64,000 nucleotides of DNA from the NCBI RefSeq assembly GCF_001465595.2, contig NZ_CP013481.2:5394001-5458000 (forward strand). The letters run 5' to 3'. Of this stretch, positions 17,136 to 25,828 are shown piece by piece. Under the pieces are notes generated by a model. The model saw only the letters and a list, made by a program, of their open reading frames with translations, did no database searches and was not told where the DNA came from. Made by a program: the position numbers and the translations under genes. This stretch comes from Pandoraea apista (lineage in GTDB: Bacteria > Pseudomonadota > Gammaproteobacteria > Burkholderiales > Burkholderiaceae). Position 1 is the stretch's first letter. Every line of letters starts with the position of its first letter.

Positions 17136-17438
17136 TTAGCTACCGAAGTACGTGCTGCCGGCCTGCGCAATGCTATCGACCGAACCCGAGGTGACAACGG
17201 CAGTTGCGCCGCCGACCTTGCCAACCGCCTTCGGATAGACCGAATCGTGTTGTTGCAGCAGACCGGCTTGCTGGGCTTGCGCGAGGTCTTCGCGGACCTG
17301 TACGCGTGTCAGCACGCTGGTTTGGGGGACCCACGAAAATTCCGACGGACCGTCGAAAGCGTCGCTGGCAAAAGCCGAGCCGGCAGACACAGCCAACATG
17401 GCGGAAACCAGGGCAGAGGTAATAAGAGTGCGTTTCAT
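17136..17438 (-). CDS. DUF4148 family small exported protein
   Basis: A 100-residue product with a signal peptide (MKRTLITSALVSAMLAVSAG, cleavage near AFA-SD), one DUF4148 motif (LTRVQVREDLAQAQQAG) and the C-terminal tail AQAGSTYFGS that resembles the end of the protein at 10196-10441. AGGAG precedes the start by nine bases. Function unknown. A bidirectional terminator lies downstream. Confidence 0.87.
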   Translation of the reverse strand: MKRTLITSALVSAMLAVSAGSAFASDAFDGPSEFSWVPQTSVLTRVQVREDLAQAQQAGLLQQHDSVYPKAVGKVGGATAVVTSGSVDSIAQAGSTYFGS

Positions 17439-17671
17439 GGTGTTTTCTCCTGTCTGTTTGAGCCGGCGATGTTCAATTCATCGTCGACAGTTGCAGTCTA
17501 TTGCCACCATCAATCGCAATAAAGTCGATAGTTGTCTATTTTGAATTTCTTTTTTTGAAATAATAAGAGCGAAAAATTGCCGCCACACAAAATGAAAGTG
17601 TGCACACACTTCAATTGGGAACTTTGCAGGCGCTGTGCTATGGGAGGGTGCATAGAGGGACGAGAGAAAAA

Positions 17672-17687
17672 TATACGGCGCCGTATA
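17672..17687. promoter_or_regulatory. Perfect 16-bp palindrome TATACGGCGCCGTATA
   Basis: A self-complementary 16-mer in the 351-base gap between the DUF4148 start (17438) and the end of the UvrA gene (17790). A perfect dyad with GC centre and TATAC arms looks like a dimeric regulator site; TetR- or LacI-type proteins bind such dyads. It is 234 bases upstream of the DUF4148 start codon. The rest of this gap is AT-rich and shows no gene. Confidence 0.4.
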
Positions 17688-17709
17688 CAAAATGCCTTCC
17701 CGCCAAAGG

Positions 17710-17735
17710 AAAACGGGACGCCATCAGGCGTCCCG
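17710..17735 (-). terminator. Rho-independent terminator after the tandem uvrA gene
   Basis: CGGGACGCC and GGCGTCCCG form a 9-bp stem around a four-base loop; on the minus strand it is followed by TTTTCC. It lies 55 bases beyond the stop of the UvrA gene. Confidence 0.8.
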
Positions 17736-17789
17736 CAGATGGCCCGTGTTGCGCGAGCCGAGGGGTGGATCGACCGGGGAGGCGTCCGG

Positions 17790-20700
17790 CTACTTCGCCG
17801 TGGCAGCTTCCTCCGACGTCGCTGTCGATGCCGTCAAGGCCGCGGAGTGCGCGAGCACCGGTTTGAGCGCAATACCGGTATGACTTGCGGCGACCTCGGT
17901 CAGCGCATCGGGTGAGGTTGCCGCCACCACGGCCCCACCGTTCTTGCCGCCTTCCGGCCCCATGTCGACGATCCAGTCGGCTTCGGCAATCACGTCGAGG
18001 TTGTGCTCGATGACCACGACGGTATGCCCGCCATTCACCAACCGGTGCAAGACATTGATAAGTCGCGCCACGTCAGCCATGTGAAGACCGACGGTCGGTT
18101 CGTCAAGCACGTAAAGGGTGTGCGGCGATTTCTGCCCGCGACGCGTGACGTCGTCACGCACCTTGGTCAACTCCGTCACCAGCTTGATACGCTGCGCTTC
18201 GCCACCCGACAGCGTCGGCGATGGCTGACCCAGCGTGAGGTAGCCGAGCCCAACGTCCTGCATCAGTTGCAACGGATGCGCGATGCTTGGCATAGACGCA
18301 AAGAACTCGACGGCTTCGTCCACTTCCATCGTCAGCACGTCGCCGATGCTCTTGCCGCGCCAGGTGACAGCCAACGTCTCGGCGTTGAAGCGCTGACCGT
18401 GACAGACATCGCAAAGCACCTTCACGTCGGCAAGGAAACTCATGCCGATGGTGCGCACGCCTTGCCCTTCGCACGCGGGACAACGCCCCTCGCCCGTATT
18501 GAACGAGAAGCGCGACGCCGCGTAACCCCGCGCTCGGGCTTCCAGCGTATCGGCAAACAAACGCCGAATCGTGTCCCAGAAGCCGATGTACGTGGCTGGA
18601 CACGAGCGCGGTGTTTTGCCGATGGGCGTCTGATCGACTTCGAGCACACGATCGATCGTCTCCCAGCCGGTCACCGACTCGCAGCCGTGCCACGCGTGAA
18701 CCACCGGACGGCGCGGCTCTGCGGCGGCCTCCGAGGTCGCACGCGGCTTGCCGTCTGCCTTCACGGCGTGACGCACCGTGCCTTTGCGGGCACGGCGCTC
18801 GGCCGGTGACGACAACACCGAGCGTCCCACCGCATCGAGCAGATTCGTCATCAGCACATCGCGTGCGAGCGTCGATTTGCCCGACCCCGAAACACCGGTA
18901 ATCGCAGTGAGCCGCGATAACGGCAACGACGCCGTCACATGCTTCAGGTTATGCAGCGTCGCCCCATGCACCGTCAGCCAGTTCGGCGGTACTGCCTCGA
19001 CACCCTTGGCGGGTGCGATCACCTCGCGGCGCGGTTGAATCGGATGCAGCAACGGATGCGCCAGGAACTTGCCGGTAAGCGACTCGGGATGCGCCGCCAG
19101 ATCGGCCACGCTACCCTGAGCCACGAGCGTACCGCCGCGCTTGCCTGCGCCCGGGCCGATATCGATGATGTGGTCCGCACGGCGAATCGTGTCCTCGTCG
19201 TGTTCGACCACGACCAGCGTGTTGCCCTGATCGCCCAGCTTTCGCAACGCGCCGAGCAGAATGCCGTTATCGCGCGGGTGCAAACCGATGGTCGGCTCGT
19301 CCAGCACATAGCAAACGCCTTGCAGGTTGCTGCCCAGTTGCGCCGCCAGACGAATGCGCTGCGACTCGCCCCCAGAGAGCGTCGGCGCTGCGCGGTCCAG
19401 CGTGAGGTAGCCGAGCCCGACTTCCTCCAGAAATTCCAGCCTCCCCTGAATCTCGCTGATCAGATCGCGCGCAATGCTTGCGTCGCGGCCGCGAAGTTCG
19501 AGTCGCTGAATCCATTCGCGCACGTCGCTCACGGTCCACTGGGCGACGTCGGAGATCGCGTGTTCGTCGAACGTCACAGCGCGAGCGACCGTATTGAGGC
19601 GCGCGCCGTGACAGTCCGGACACGGCTGATCGCCCACGCCTTCCGGCTCCTGCTCTTCCGACGGCAGCGAATGCTCGCGCCCCCGATTGTCCTGATTGAG
19701 TACGGTGTCGTCGAAGGCTTCGCGCTGTTCACGCGTGAGCGCAAGACCTGTACCCACGCACGTCGAACACCAGCCATGCTTGCTGTTGAACGAGAACATG
19801 CGAGGATCGAGATCGGGATAACTCGTGCCGCACACCGGGCACGCACGCTTGACCGAGAACACCTCGATCTCGCCCACGCCTTCGCCCGGCTGTTCGTTGG
19901 CCATCGTGTCGCCAAGCCCGTCGAGCGGCGCAAGCAAATGCATGACGCCCTTGCCCAATTCGAGCGCCGCCGCCAGCAACGTGCGCAGCAGCCCTTCGTT
20001 CTCGGGTGTGATCACCACATCGCCCACCGGCAGTTCGATGGTGTGTTCGCGGAATCGGTCGAGCTTCGGCCAAGGGTCGACCGACAGGAACACGCCATCC
20101 ACACGCAAATGCGAATGTCCGCGTGCCTTGGCCCACTTCGCCAGATCGGTATAGATCCCCTTGCGGCCCACCACCAGCGGGGCGAGCAACCCCACATGCT
20201 GGCCGCGACGGTCGCGCATCAATTGCGCGACGATCGAATCCGGACTCTGCGCCGTGACAGGCGCGCCGTCATGGATACAGTGCTGAATGCCAAGCTTGAC
20301 GTACAGCAGACGCAGGAAGTGCCAGACCTCTGTGGTGGTTGCAACGGTACTCTTGCGCCCGCCGCGCGACAGGCGCTGTTCGATGGCGACGGTCGGCGGA
20401 ATACCGTACACGGCATCGACTTCCGGGCGCCCTGCGGGCTGCACGATGGATCGCGCATAGGCATTGAGCGATTCGAGATAGCGACGCTGCCCTTCATTGA
20501 AGAGAATGTCGAACGCGAGCGTCGACTTGCCCGACCCCGAAACGCCGGTAATCACGCTGAACTTACCGCGCGGAATCGCCACGTCGAGCGACTTCAGATT
20601 GTGCTCGCGGGCATTGATGATACGAATGTCGTCGCCCCCTGCCGGCTTGCGGTGCGCGCGTGCAGCGCGTAGCGCGGTTTGCAACGGCATGCCCGGATCG

Positions 20701-23700
20701 CCTGCGGATTTGGCCACCGCCACGGCCTGCCCCGGCGCGACCACCGTGCGTTCGTATTCGGCCAGGGCGCGACCGGTATGCGACCCTTCACACGCGACCA
20801 CCTGCGCAAGCGTGCCCGCACACAGCACTTCGCCGCCCCCTTCGCCGCCTTCCGGGCCGAGGTCGATGATCCAGTCCGCAGCGCGCACCACATCGAGGTT
20901 GTGTTCGATAACGAGCAGCGAATTACCGCCGTCGAGCAACTTGCCGAACGCGCGCATGAGCTTGGCAATGTCGTCGAAGTGCAGCCCGGTCGTCGGCTCG
21001 TCGAAAATGAAGAGACGGCCGCGATGCGCGACCTTCTGTCCGCTCGCGGTCTTCTTCTGCGCGGCTTCCGCGAGGAAACCCGCCAGCTTCAGGCGCTGGG
21101 CCTCGCCGCCCGAGAGCGTCGGCACCGGCTGCCCCAGCTTCACATACTCCAGACCCACATCCACGATTGGCTGAAGGACACGCAGCACGTCGCGATCCGA
21201 CGAGAACAGTTTGACAGCCTCGTTGACCGTCAGCTCGAGCACATCAGACACGCTCAATTCGCGCATCGCCTCACCCGGCACGGCGCGCTGAATCTTCACA
21301 TCGAGCACTTCGGCGCGATAGCGCTTGCCGTCGCAATCCGGGCAACGCAGATACACATCGCTCAGGAACTGCATTTCAACGTGTTCGAAGCCCGAACCGC
21401 CGCAGGTCGGGCAACGTCCATTGCCGGAATTGAAGCTGAAGGTGCTCGCGGTGTAGCCGCGTTGCAGCGCCACCGGCTCGGCAGCGAACAGCTTGCGAAT
21501 CTCGTCGAACGCGCCGACATAGCTCGCCGGATTCGAGCGCGCCGTCTTGCCGATGGGCGACTGATCGACGAACACCACGCCCGACAGTTGTTCGGCGCCG
21601 AGAAGTTCATCGTGTGCGCCCGGCGCTTCGGTCGGGTCGCCAAAGTGACGCGCCAATGCCGGATTCAGCACGTCCTGCACCAGCGTCGATTTGCCGGAGC
21701 CGGACACACCGGTCACACACACGAGCCGGCCGAGCGGAATCTCGACGTTGACATGCTTGAGGTTGTGCTCGCGAACACCGCTCAGCGTCAGACGCGGCGT
21801 GTCGGCCTCGACCGGGCGTGCGCGCCAGTTCGAGGCGTTCGCCACATGCTTGCGCCCGCCCAGGTAACTGCCGGTCAGCGTGTCGGCATGACGCACTTCC
21901 TCGGGCGTGCCGTCAAAAACAATCTGCCCGCCGCGCTCGCCCGGCCCGGGCCCCATGTCGATAACCCGATCGGCGGCAAGCATGACCGCCGGGTCATGCT
22001 CGACCACGACGAGCGTATTGCCGGCATCGCGCAGACGATGCATTGCGGCAACGATCCGGTCCATGTCGCGCGGATGCAGGCCGATACTCGGCTCGTCGAG
22101 CACGAAGAGCGTGTTGACGAGCGACGTGCCAAGCGCCGTCGTCAGATTGATACGTTGTACTTCGCCACCCGAGAGCGTGCGGCTCTGGCGATCGAGCGTG
22201 AGATAGCCGATGCCGACATCGCACAGATACTTCAGACGCGTGCCGACTTCTTCCTGCAACAGTTTGAGGGCGTCGTCGAGCAGGCTTGAGGGCAGGGTGA
22301 GCGAATCGAAGAACTGACGCACACGCGAAATCGGCATGAGCATCAGGTCGTGCATGGTGAGGCCCGGCAATGCTTCGAGTTGCTCGCGCGACCACGACAC
22401 GCCGCGCGGCATGAAGCGCTGGGCAGGTGGCAGCACGGCGTCGGCGTTCTCTTTCGAGCCCAGACGCCACAGCAAGCCCTCAGTCTTCAGGCGAGCGCCG
22501 CCACACGTCTCGCACGTGGTGTAGCTGCGGTACTTCGAGAGCAGCACGCGAATGTGCATCTTGTACGCCTTCGACTCCAGATAGCCGAAGAAGCGGCGAA
22601 TGCCGTACCACTGCTTGTTCCACTCGCCTTTCCAGTCGGCATCGCCTTCGATGACCCACTCGCGATGCTCGGGCGAGAGTTTCGACCAGGGGGTGTCGCG
22701 CGGAATACCGGCTTTGCCGGCGTACTCGAGCAGGTCGTCCTGAATCTCTTTCCACGCAGGCGTCTGAATGGTCTTGACCGCACCACCGCGCAACGTCTTG
22801 CGCTCGTCGGGAATCACCAGACCGAGATCGACACCGATCACCCGGCCGAAACCGCGACAGGCTTCGCATGCGCCATAGGCGGAGTTGAACGAGAAGAGCG
22901 CCGGTTGCGGGTCGGCGTAATGCAGATCGCTGTCGGGACAGTGCAGATCCTGCGAGTAGCGCCAGATGTCGGGCTCGCCTTCGTCGGCCAGCACGTAGAC
23001 GTTCACGCGGCCGCGGCCGCGCTTGAGCGACGACTCGATGGCTTCCATCGCGCGCACTTTCTCGGTGTTCTGCAAGCGGAACCGGTCGGCGACGACATCG
23101 AGCACCTTGCGCGAGCCTTCCGCCGTTGTGACTTCACGTTCGGCCTGCACGCGCGTATAGCCGGATGCCGAGAGCCATTGCTCGACCTCATCCGCCGTCA
23201 CGCTGCCCGGCAGTTCGACCGGGAAGGTGACGACCAGACGCGGATCGCCGTTGGCAGTGCGGGCCATCAGGTCGGCGTAGATGGTCTCGGGCGTGTCGTG
23301 ACGCACCGGTTGCGCCGTCTCGCGATCAAACAGCGCCGCCGCGCGGGCGAACAGCAGTTTGAGGTGATCGTTGAGTTCGGTCATCGTGCCGACCGTCGAG
23401 CGCGAGCTGCGCACCGGGTTCGTCTGATCGATGGCGATGGCCGGCGGCACCCCTTCCACATGATCGACCTGCGGACGATCCATGCGGTCGAGGAACTGGC
23501 GGGCGTACGCACTGAAGGTTTCGACGTAGCGCCGCTGGCCCTCGGCAAACAGCGTGTCGAAGACGAGGCTCGACTTGCCGGAACCGGATGGACCGGTCAC
23601 GACCGTCATCTCGCCGGTCTGCAGATCGACGTCGAGGTTCTTGAGATTGTGCTGGCGAGCGCCGCGAATGCGAATGGCGTGGCTGGCCGACGGGTCGGAT

Positions 23701-23720
23701 TTCGGGGATGACTTGTCCAC
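17790..23720 (-). CDS. Tandem double-length UvrA-like excinuclease subunit (1976 residues)
   Basis: The protein is two complete UvrA units in one chain. UvrA is the DNA-damage-sensing ABC ATPase of nucleotide excision repair and normally has about 950 residues and two ATPase domains. Here four Walker A motifs are seen (GPSGSGKSS about residue 43; GVSGSGKST about 668, 1057 and 1608) and four LSGGE signatures (about 514, 867, 1445, 1834), each with a DEP(S/T)xGLH Walker B. CxxC zinc modules occur in both halves (CEACRGFG, CPTCGGSG and CPVCGTSY, CPACEGQG). The second half has diverged in the UvrB/DNA contact region (SRGGRKSTVATTTE instead of SSRSTVGTMTE). Such long forms are known in Burkholderia relatives beside a normal uvrA elsewhere. 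A LexA box lies 155 bases upstream. Confidence 0.93.
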   Translation of the reverse strand: MDKSSPKSDPSASHAIRIRGARQHNLKNLDVDLQTGEMTVVTGPSGSGKSSLVFDTLFAEGQRRYVETFSAYARQFLDRMDRPQVDHVEGVPPAIAIDQTNPVRSSRSTVGTMTELNDHLKLLFARAAALFDRETAQPVRHDTPETIYADLMARTANGDPRLVVTFPVELPGSVTADEVEQWLSASGYTRVQAEREVTTAEGSRKVLDVVADRFRLQNTEKVRAMEAIESSLKRGRGRVNVYVLADEGEPDIWRYSQDLHCPDSDLHYADPQPALFSFNSAYGACEACRGFGRVIGVDLGLVIPDERKTLRGGAVKTIQTPAWKEIQDDLLEYAGKAGIPRDTPWSKLSPEHREWVIEGDADWKGEWNKQWYGIRRFFGYLESKAYKMHIRVLLSKYRSYTTCETCGGARLKTEGLLWRLGSKENADAVLPPAQRFMPRGVSWSREQLEALPGLTMHDLMLMPISRVRQFFDSLTLPSSLLDDALKLLQEEVGTRLKYLCDVGIGYLTLDRQSRTLSGGEVQRINLTTALGTSLVNTLFVLDEPSIGLHPRDMDRIVAAMHRLRDAGNTLVVVEHDPAVMLAADRVIDMGPGPGERGGQIVFDGTPEEVRHADTLTGSYLGGRKHVANASNWRARPVEADTPRLTLSGVREHNLKHVNVEIPLGRLVCVTGVSGSGKSTLVQDVLNPALARHFGDPTEAPGAHDELLGAEQLSGVVFVDQSPIGKTARSNPASYVGAFDEIRKLFAAEPVALQRGYTASTFSFNSGNGRCPTCGGSGFEHVEMQFLSDVYLRCPDCDGKRYRAEVLDVKIQRAVPGEAMRELSVSDVLELTVNEAVKLFSSDRDVLRVLQPIVDVGLEYVKLGQPVPTLSGGEAQRLKLAGFLAEAAQKKTASGQKVAHRGRLFIFDEPTTGLHFDDIAKLMRAFGKLLDGGNSLLVIEHNLDVVRAADWIIDLGPEGGEGGGEVLCAGTLAQVVACEGSHTGRALAEYERTVVAPGQAVAVAKSAGDPGMPLQTALRAARAHRKPAGGDDIRIINAREHNLKSLDVAIPRGKFSVITGVSGSGKSTLAFDILFNEGQRRYLESLNAYARSIVQPAGRPEVDAVYGIPPTVAIEQRLSRGGRKSTVATTTEVWHFLRLLYVKLGIQHCIHDGAPVTAQSPDSIVAQLMRDRRGQHVGLLAPLVVGRKGIYTDLAKWAKARGHSHLRVDGVFLSVDPWPKLDRFREHTIELPVGDVVITPENEGLLRTLLAAALELGKGVMHLLAPLDGLGDTMANEQPGEGVGEIEVFSVKRACPVCGTSYPDLDPRMFSFNSKHGWCSTCVGTGLALTREQREAFDDTVLNQDNRGREHSLPSEEQEPEGVGDQPCPDCHGARLNTVARAVTFDEHAISDVAQWTVSDVREWIQRLELRGRDASIARDLISEIQGRLEFLEEVGLGYLTLDRAAPTLSGGESQRIRLAAQLGSNLQGVCYVLDEPTIGLHPRDNGILLGALRKLGDQGNTLVVVEHDEDTIRRADHIIDIGPGAGKRGGTLVAQGSVADLAAHPESLTGKFLAHPLLHPIQPRREVIAPAKGVEAVPPNWLTVHGATLHNLKHVTASLPLSRLTAITGVSGSGKSTLARDVLMTNLLDAVGRSVLSSPAERRARKGTVRHAVKADGKPRATSEAAAEPRRPVVHAWHGCESVTGWETIDRVLEVDQTPIGKTPRSCPATYIGFWDTIRRLFADTLEARARGYAASRFSFNTGEGRCPACEGQGVRTIGMSFLADVKVLCDVCHGQRFNAETLAVTWRGKSIGDVLTMEVDEAVEFFASMPSIAHPLQLMQDVGLGYLTLGQPSPTLSGGEAQRIKLVTELTKVRDDVTRRGQKSPHTLYVLDEPTVGLHMADVARLINVLHRLVNGGHTVVVIEHNLDVIAEADWIVDMGPEGGKNGGAVVAATSPDALTEVAASHTGIALKPVLAHSAALTASTATSEEAATAK

Positions 23721-23875
23721 TTGGTATCAGGGCCGCTTGATTGACAATGAACAGCGTGAAGATAAACAGCGTGACGTCTGACAGCGCGCAAGCGCGCCTC
23801 GGGGGAACTACTCTATCAGGCCGGTACGACAGTCGCTGGCAGCATTCGCGCTTCGCTCGGCATGCAGCGATTGTA

Positions 23876-23891
23876 CTGTATGTTTGTACAG
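23876..23891. promoter_or_regulatory. LexA (SOS) box
   Basis: CTGTATGTTTGTACAG matches the proteobacterial LexA consensus CTGT-N8-ACAG exactly at the conserved arms. It lies in the 348-base divergent gap between the tandem uvrA gene (minus strand, start 23720) and the sigma factor gene (plus strand). Known biology makes UvrA the likely target; damage induction is inferred. Confidence 0.8.
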
Positions 23892-23996
23892 CATTGTCGA
23901 TTCCCCCCATTGCCGGTGTTCCTAATGCGAACGCGCCCCCCGCGCCCCGATTTGTTTCCTGTTCGTCACCGCCCGATACGCACATGATATGATGCG

Positions 23997-24009
23997 AATG
24001 ATTATCATT
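23997..24009. promoter_or_regulatory. Fur box upstream of the ECF sigma gene
   Basis: AATGATTATCATT is a perfect 6-1-6 dyad and the core of the classical 19-bp Fur consensus. It lies 60 bases before the start of the FecI-like sigma factor, so the downstream FecI/FecR/receptor genes should be repressed under iron sufficiency. Confidence 0.88.
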
Positions 24010-24068
24010 AACCTCAAAACCTGCTAGATCAGCGAAGGTTGCGTGGTTTACGCAGCCGAGCCAGAACC

Positions 24069-24605
24069 ATGATGCGTGACGACACCGGGGGACGCAAAAA
24101 CGACGCACGCGCCGACGCGTCCGGCGTGGCTACGCTCTATCACGATCACCACGGCTGGCTGCGCAACTGGTTACAACGGAAGCTCGGCAATCATGGCGAC
24201 GCTGCCGATCTCGCGCACGACACCTTCGTGCGGCTGCTCAGCAAGGACACCCTCGTCTGTCCGCGCGAGCCCCGGGCGTTTCTCACCGTCGTGGCGCAAG
24301 GATTGGTCGCCAATCTGCATCGCCGTCGCAAGATCGAAGCGGCGTATCTCGATGCCCTCGCGGCACAACCCGAGGCCGTCGCGCCCGATCCGGAAACGCG
24401 CGCAATCCTGCTCCAGACACTCATCGACATCGACCGGCGCCTCGACGGCTTGCCGCCCGTTGTCCGGCGCGTCTTCCTGATGTCGCAACTCGACGGCATT
24501 GCGCAGCGCGATATCGCCGAGGCCGTCGGCCTTTCCATCGCCACCGTGCAGCGTCACATCGTCAAGGCGCTGCACGCCTGTTGTTTCGGGAATCCCGCCG
24601 CATGA
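24069..24605 (+). CDS. ECF RNA polymerase sigma factor, FecI type
   Basis: A 178-residue sigma-70 family protein of the extracytoplasmic function group. Region 2 includes LYHDHHGWLRNWLQRKLGN and DLAHDTFVRLL; region 4 includes LPPVVRRVFLMSQLDGIAQRDIAEAVGLSIATVQRHI, the recognition helix-turn-helix. The ATG at 24069 is chosen, with another at 24072; there is no strong ribosome binding site, and an upstream GTG at 24039 is possible. It overlaps the following FecR gene by four bases (ATGA), showing translational coupling. A Fur box precedes it. It should direct transcription of the TonB receptor gene when the outer-membrane receptor senses its siderophore. Confidence 0.92.
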   Translation: MMRDDTGGRKNDARADASGVATLYHDHHGWLRNWLQRKLGNHGDAADLAHDTFVRLLSKDTLVCPREPRAFLTVVAQGLVANLHRRRKIEAAYLDALAAQPEAVAPDPETRAILLQTLIDIDRRLDGLPPVVRRVFLMSQLDGIAQRDIAEAVGLSIATVQRHIVKALHACCFGNPAA

Positions 24606-25714
24606 GTACCGACATGCTTCCTGCGCACACCACGGGCGGCCCCTCGCCAACGCTACCGGAATCGGTCACGCTCGCCGCGACCGAGTGGTTCGTGCGCCTG
24701 CAAGCGAGCAAGGCAGGCGACACCGACGCCAACGTTCGCGCCACCACCGTGGCCGCATGGCAGCGCTGGTATGACGCCGACGCCCGGCACGCGCTCGCGT
24801 GGCAGCGTCTGGTCGACTTCGGCGACCATTTGCGAACGCTGCCGCCCCTCGTCGCGCACCGTACGCTCGTGCAAGCGCAGACGAATCCGGGCAGGCGACG
24901 CGTGCTCAGCCTCATTGCGTTTGCCGGCGTAGCCGGCGCCGTGTGGTCTGCCAGCGACTCCAACGCCGTGCGCGCCTGGCGAGCCGACGTCAGTACGGGC
25001 GTCGGCGAGCGTCGAACGATTCAGTTGGCAGACGGCACCACGCTCGCACTGAATACCGACTCCGCCGTCGACGTCAGTCTCTCGCAGAACACCCGCCGCC
25101 TGCGGCTGGTGCGCGGCGAGATTGCCATCACGACCGGCGCCGATGCCGATCACGGCCATCGCCCGTTCTTCGTCGACACCCCGCAAGGCAGTCTTCAGGC
25201 GCTCGGCACCCGCTTCACCGTGCGCCGTCACGACGACAGCGCTTCGGTCACGGTGCTCGAAGGCGCCGTGCGCATCGCGCCCGCAAAGGCACCGAACGCC
25301 GCCATCGTGCTCACGGCAGGACAGGGCGCGACTTTCGATGCCACCGCGTTGCGCTCGCGCTTCGCCGACGCTGGCGCCGCCAATGCCGCCGCTGCGTGGA
25401 CGCAAGGCATGCTTGTCGTGCACGCCATGCCGCTCGGCGACTTCCTTGCCGAACTCGGCCGCTACCGCCGGGGGCATCTCGGGTGTGCGCCCGAAATCGC
25501 CGGCCTGCCTGTGTCGGGGATCTATCCCATCGACGACACCGACCGCGTACTCGACATGCTCTCTCGCGCGCTGCCGGTCGACGTGCAGCGCTACACGCGC
25601 TGGTTCGTGCGCGTGCAGCCCGGCGCAGATAAAAGCCACACCAGCAGTACGAACGATGCATCAGGGCACACGCGAACGTATCAGGCCGTAGGCGGCGACC
25701 GCCCGCACACCTGA
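24602..25714 (+). CDS. FecR-type anti-sigma regulator
   Basis: A 370-residue inner-membrane sensor that relays the receptor signal to the sigma factor. The N-terminal cytoplasmic part contains the FecR_N pattern ATEWFVRLQ and WQRWYDADARHALAWQRL. One transmembrane helix (RVLSLIAFAGVAGAVWSA) follows, then the periplasmic FecR domain with VGERRTIQLADGTTLALNTDSA, VRGEIAIT and FFVDTPQGSLQALGTRFTVR. The C-terminal part has an STN-like segment (GIYPIDDTDRVLDMLSRALPV). The ATG at 24602 overlaps the sigma gene stop. Typical position and length for the family. Confidence 0.92.
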   Translation: MSTDMLPAHTTGGPSPTLPESVTLAATEWFVRLQASKAGDTDANVRATTVAAWQRWYDADARHALAWQRLVDFGDHLRTLPPLVAHRTLVQAQTNPGRRRVLSLIAFAGVAGAVWSASDSNAVRAWRADVSTGVGERRTIQLADGTTLALNTDSAVDVSLSQNTRRLRLVRGEIAITTGADADHGHRPFFVDTPQGSLQALGTRFTVRRHDDSASVTVLEGAVRIAPAKAPNAAIVLTAGQGATFDATALRSRFADAGAANAAAAWTQGMLVVHAMPLGDFLAELGRYRRGHLGCAPEIAGLPVSGIYPIDDTDRVLDMLSRALPVDVQRYTRWFVRVQPGADKSHTSSTNDASGHTRTYQAVGGDRPHT

Positions 25715-25828
25715 GCGCATCGCAGAAGAGAATTTTGACGTCGGATGAGGGGTTTTCGAATCTCGCGGGGCATAGACAGGAATGCCCATTTCGATGTTTC
25801 GATGCCTCACAGAAAGGAATCCGCCGTC

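Noticed and set aside
18939..20672. A 577-codon plus-strand frame inside the UvrA gene
   Set aside because: Overlaps highly conserved ATPase sequence on the other strand; no start site or family.
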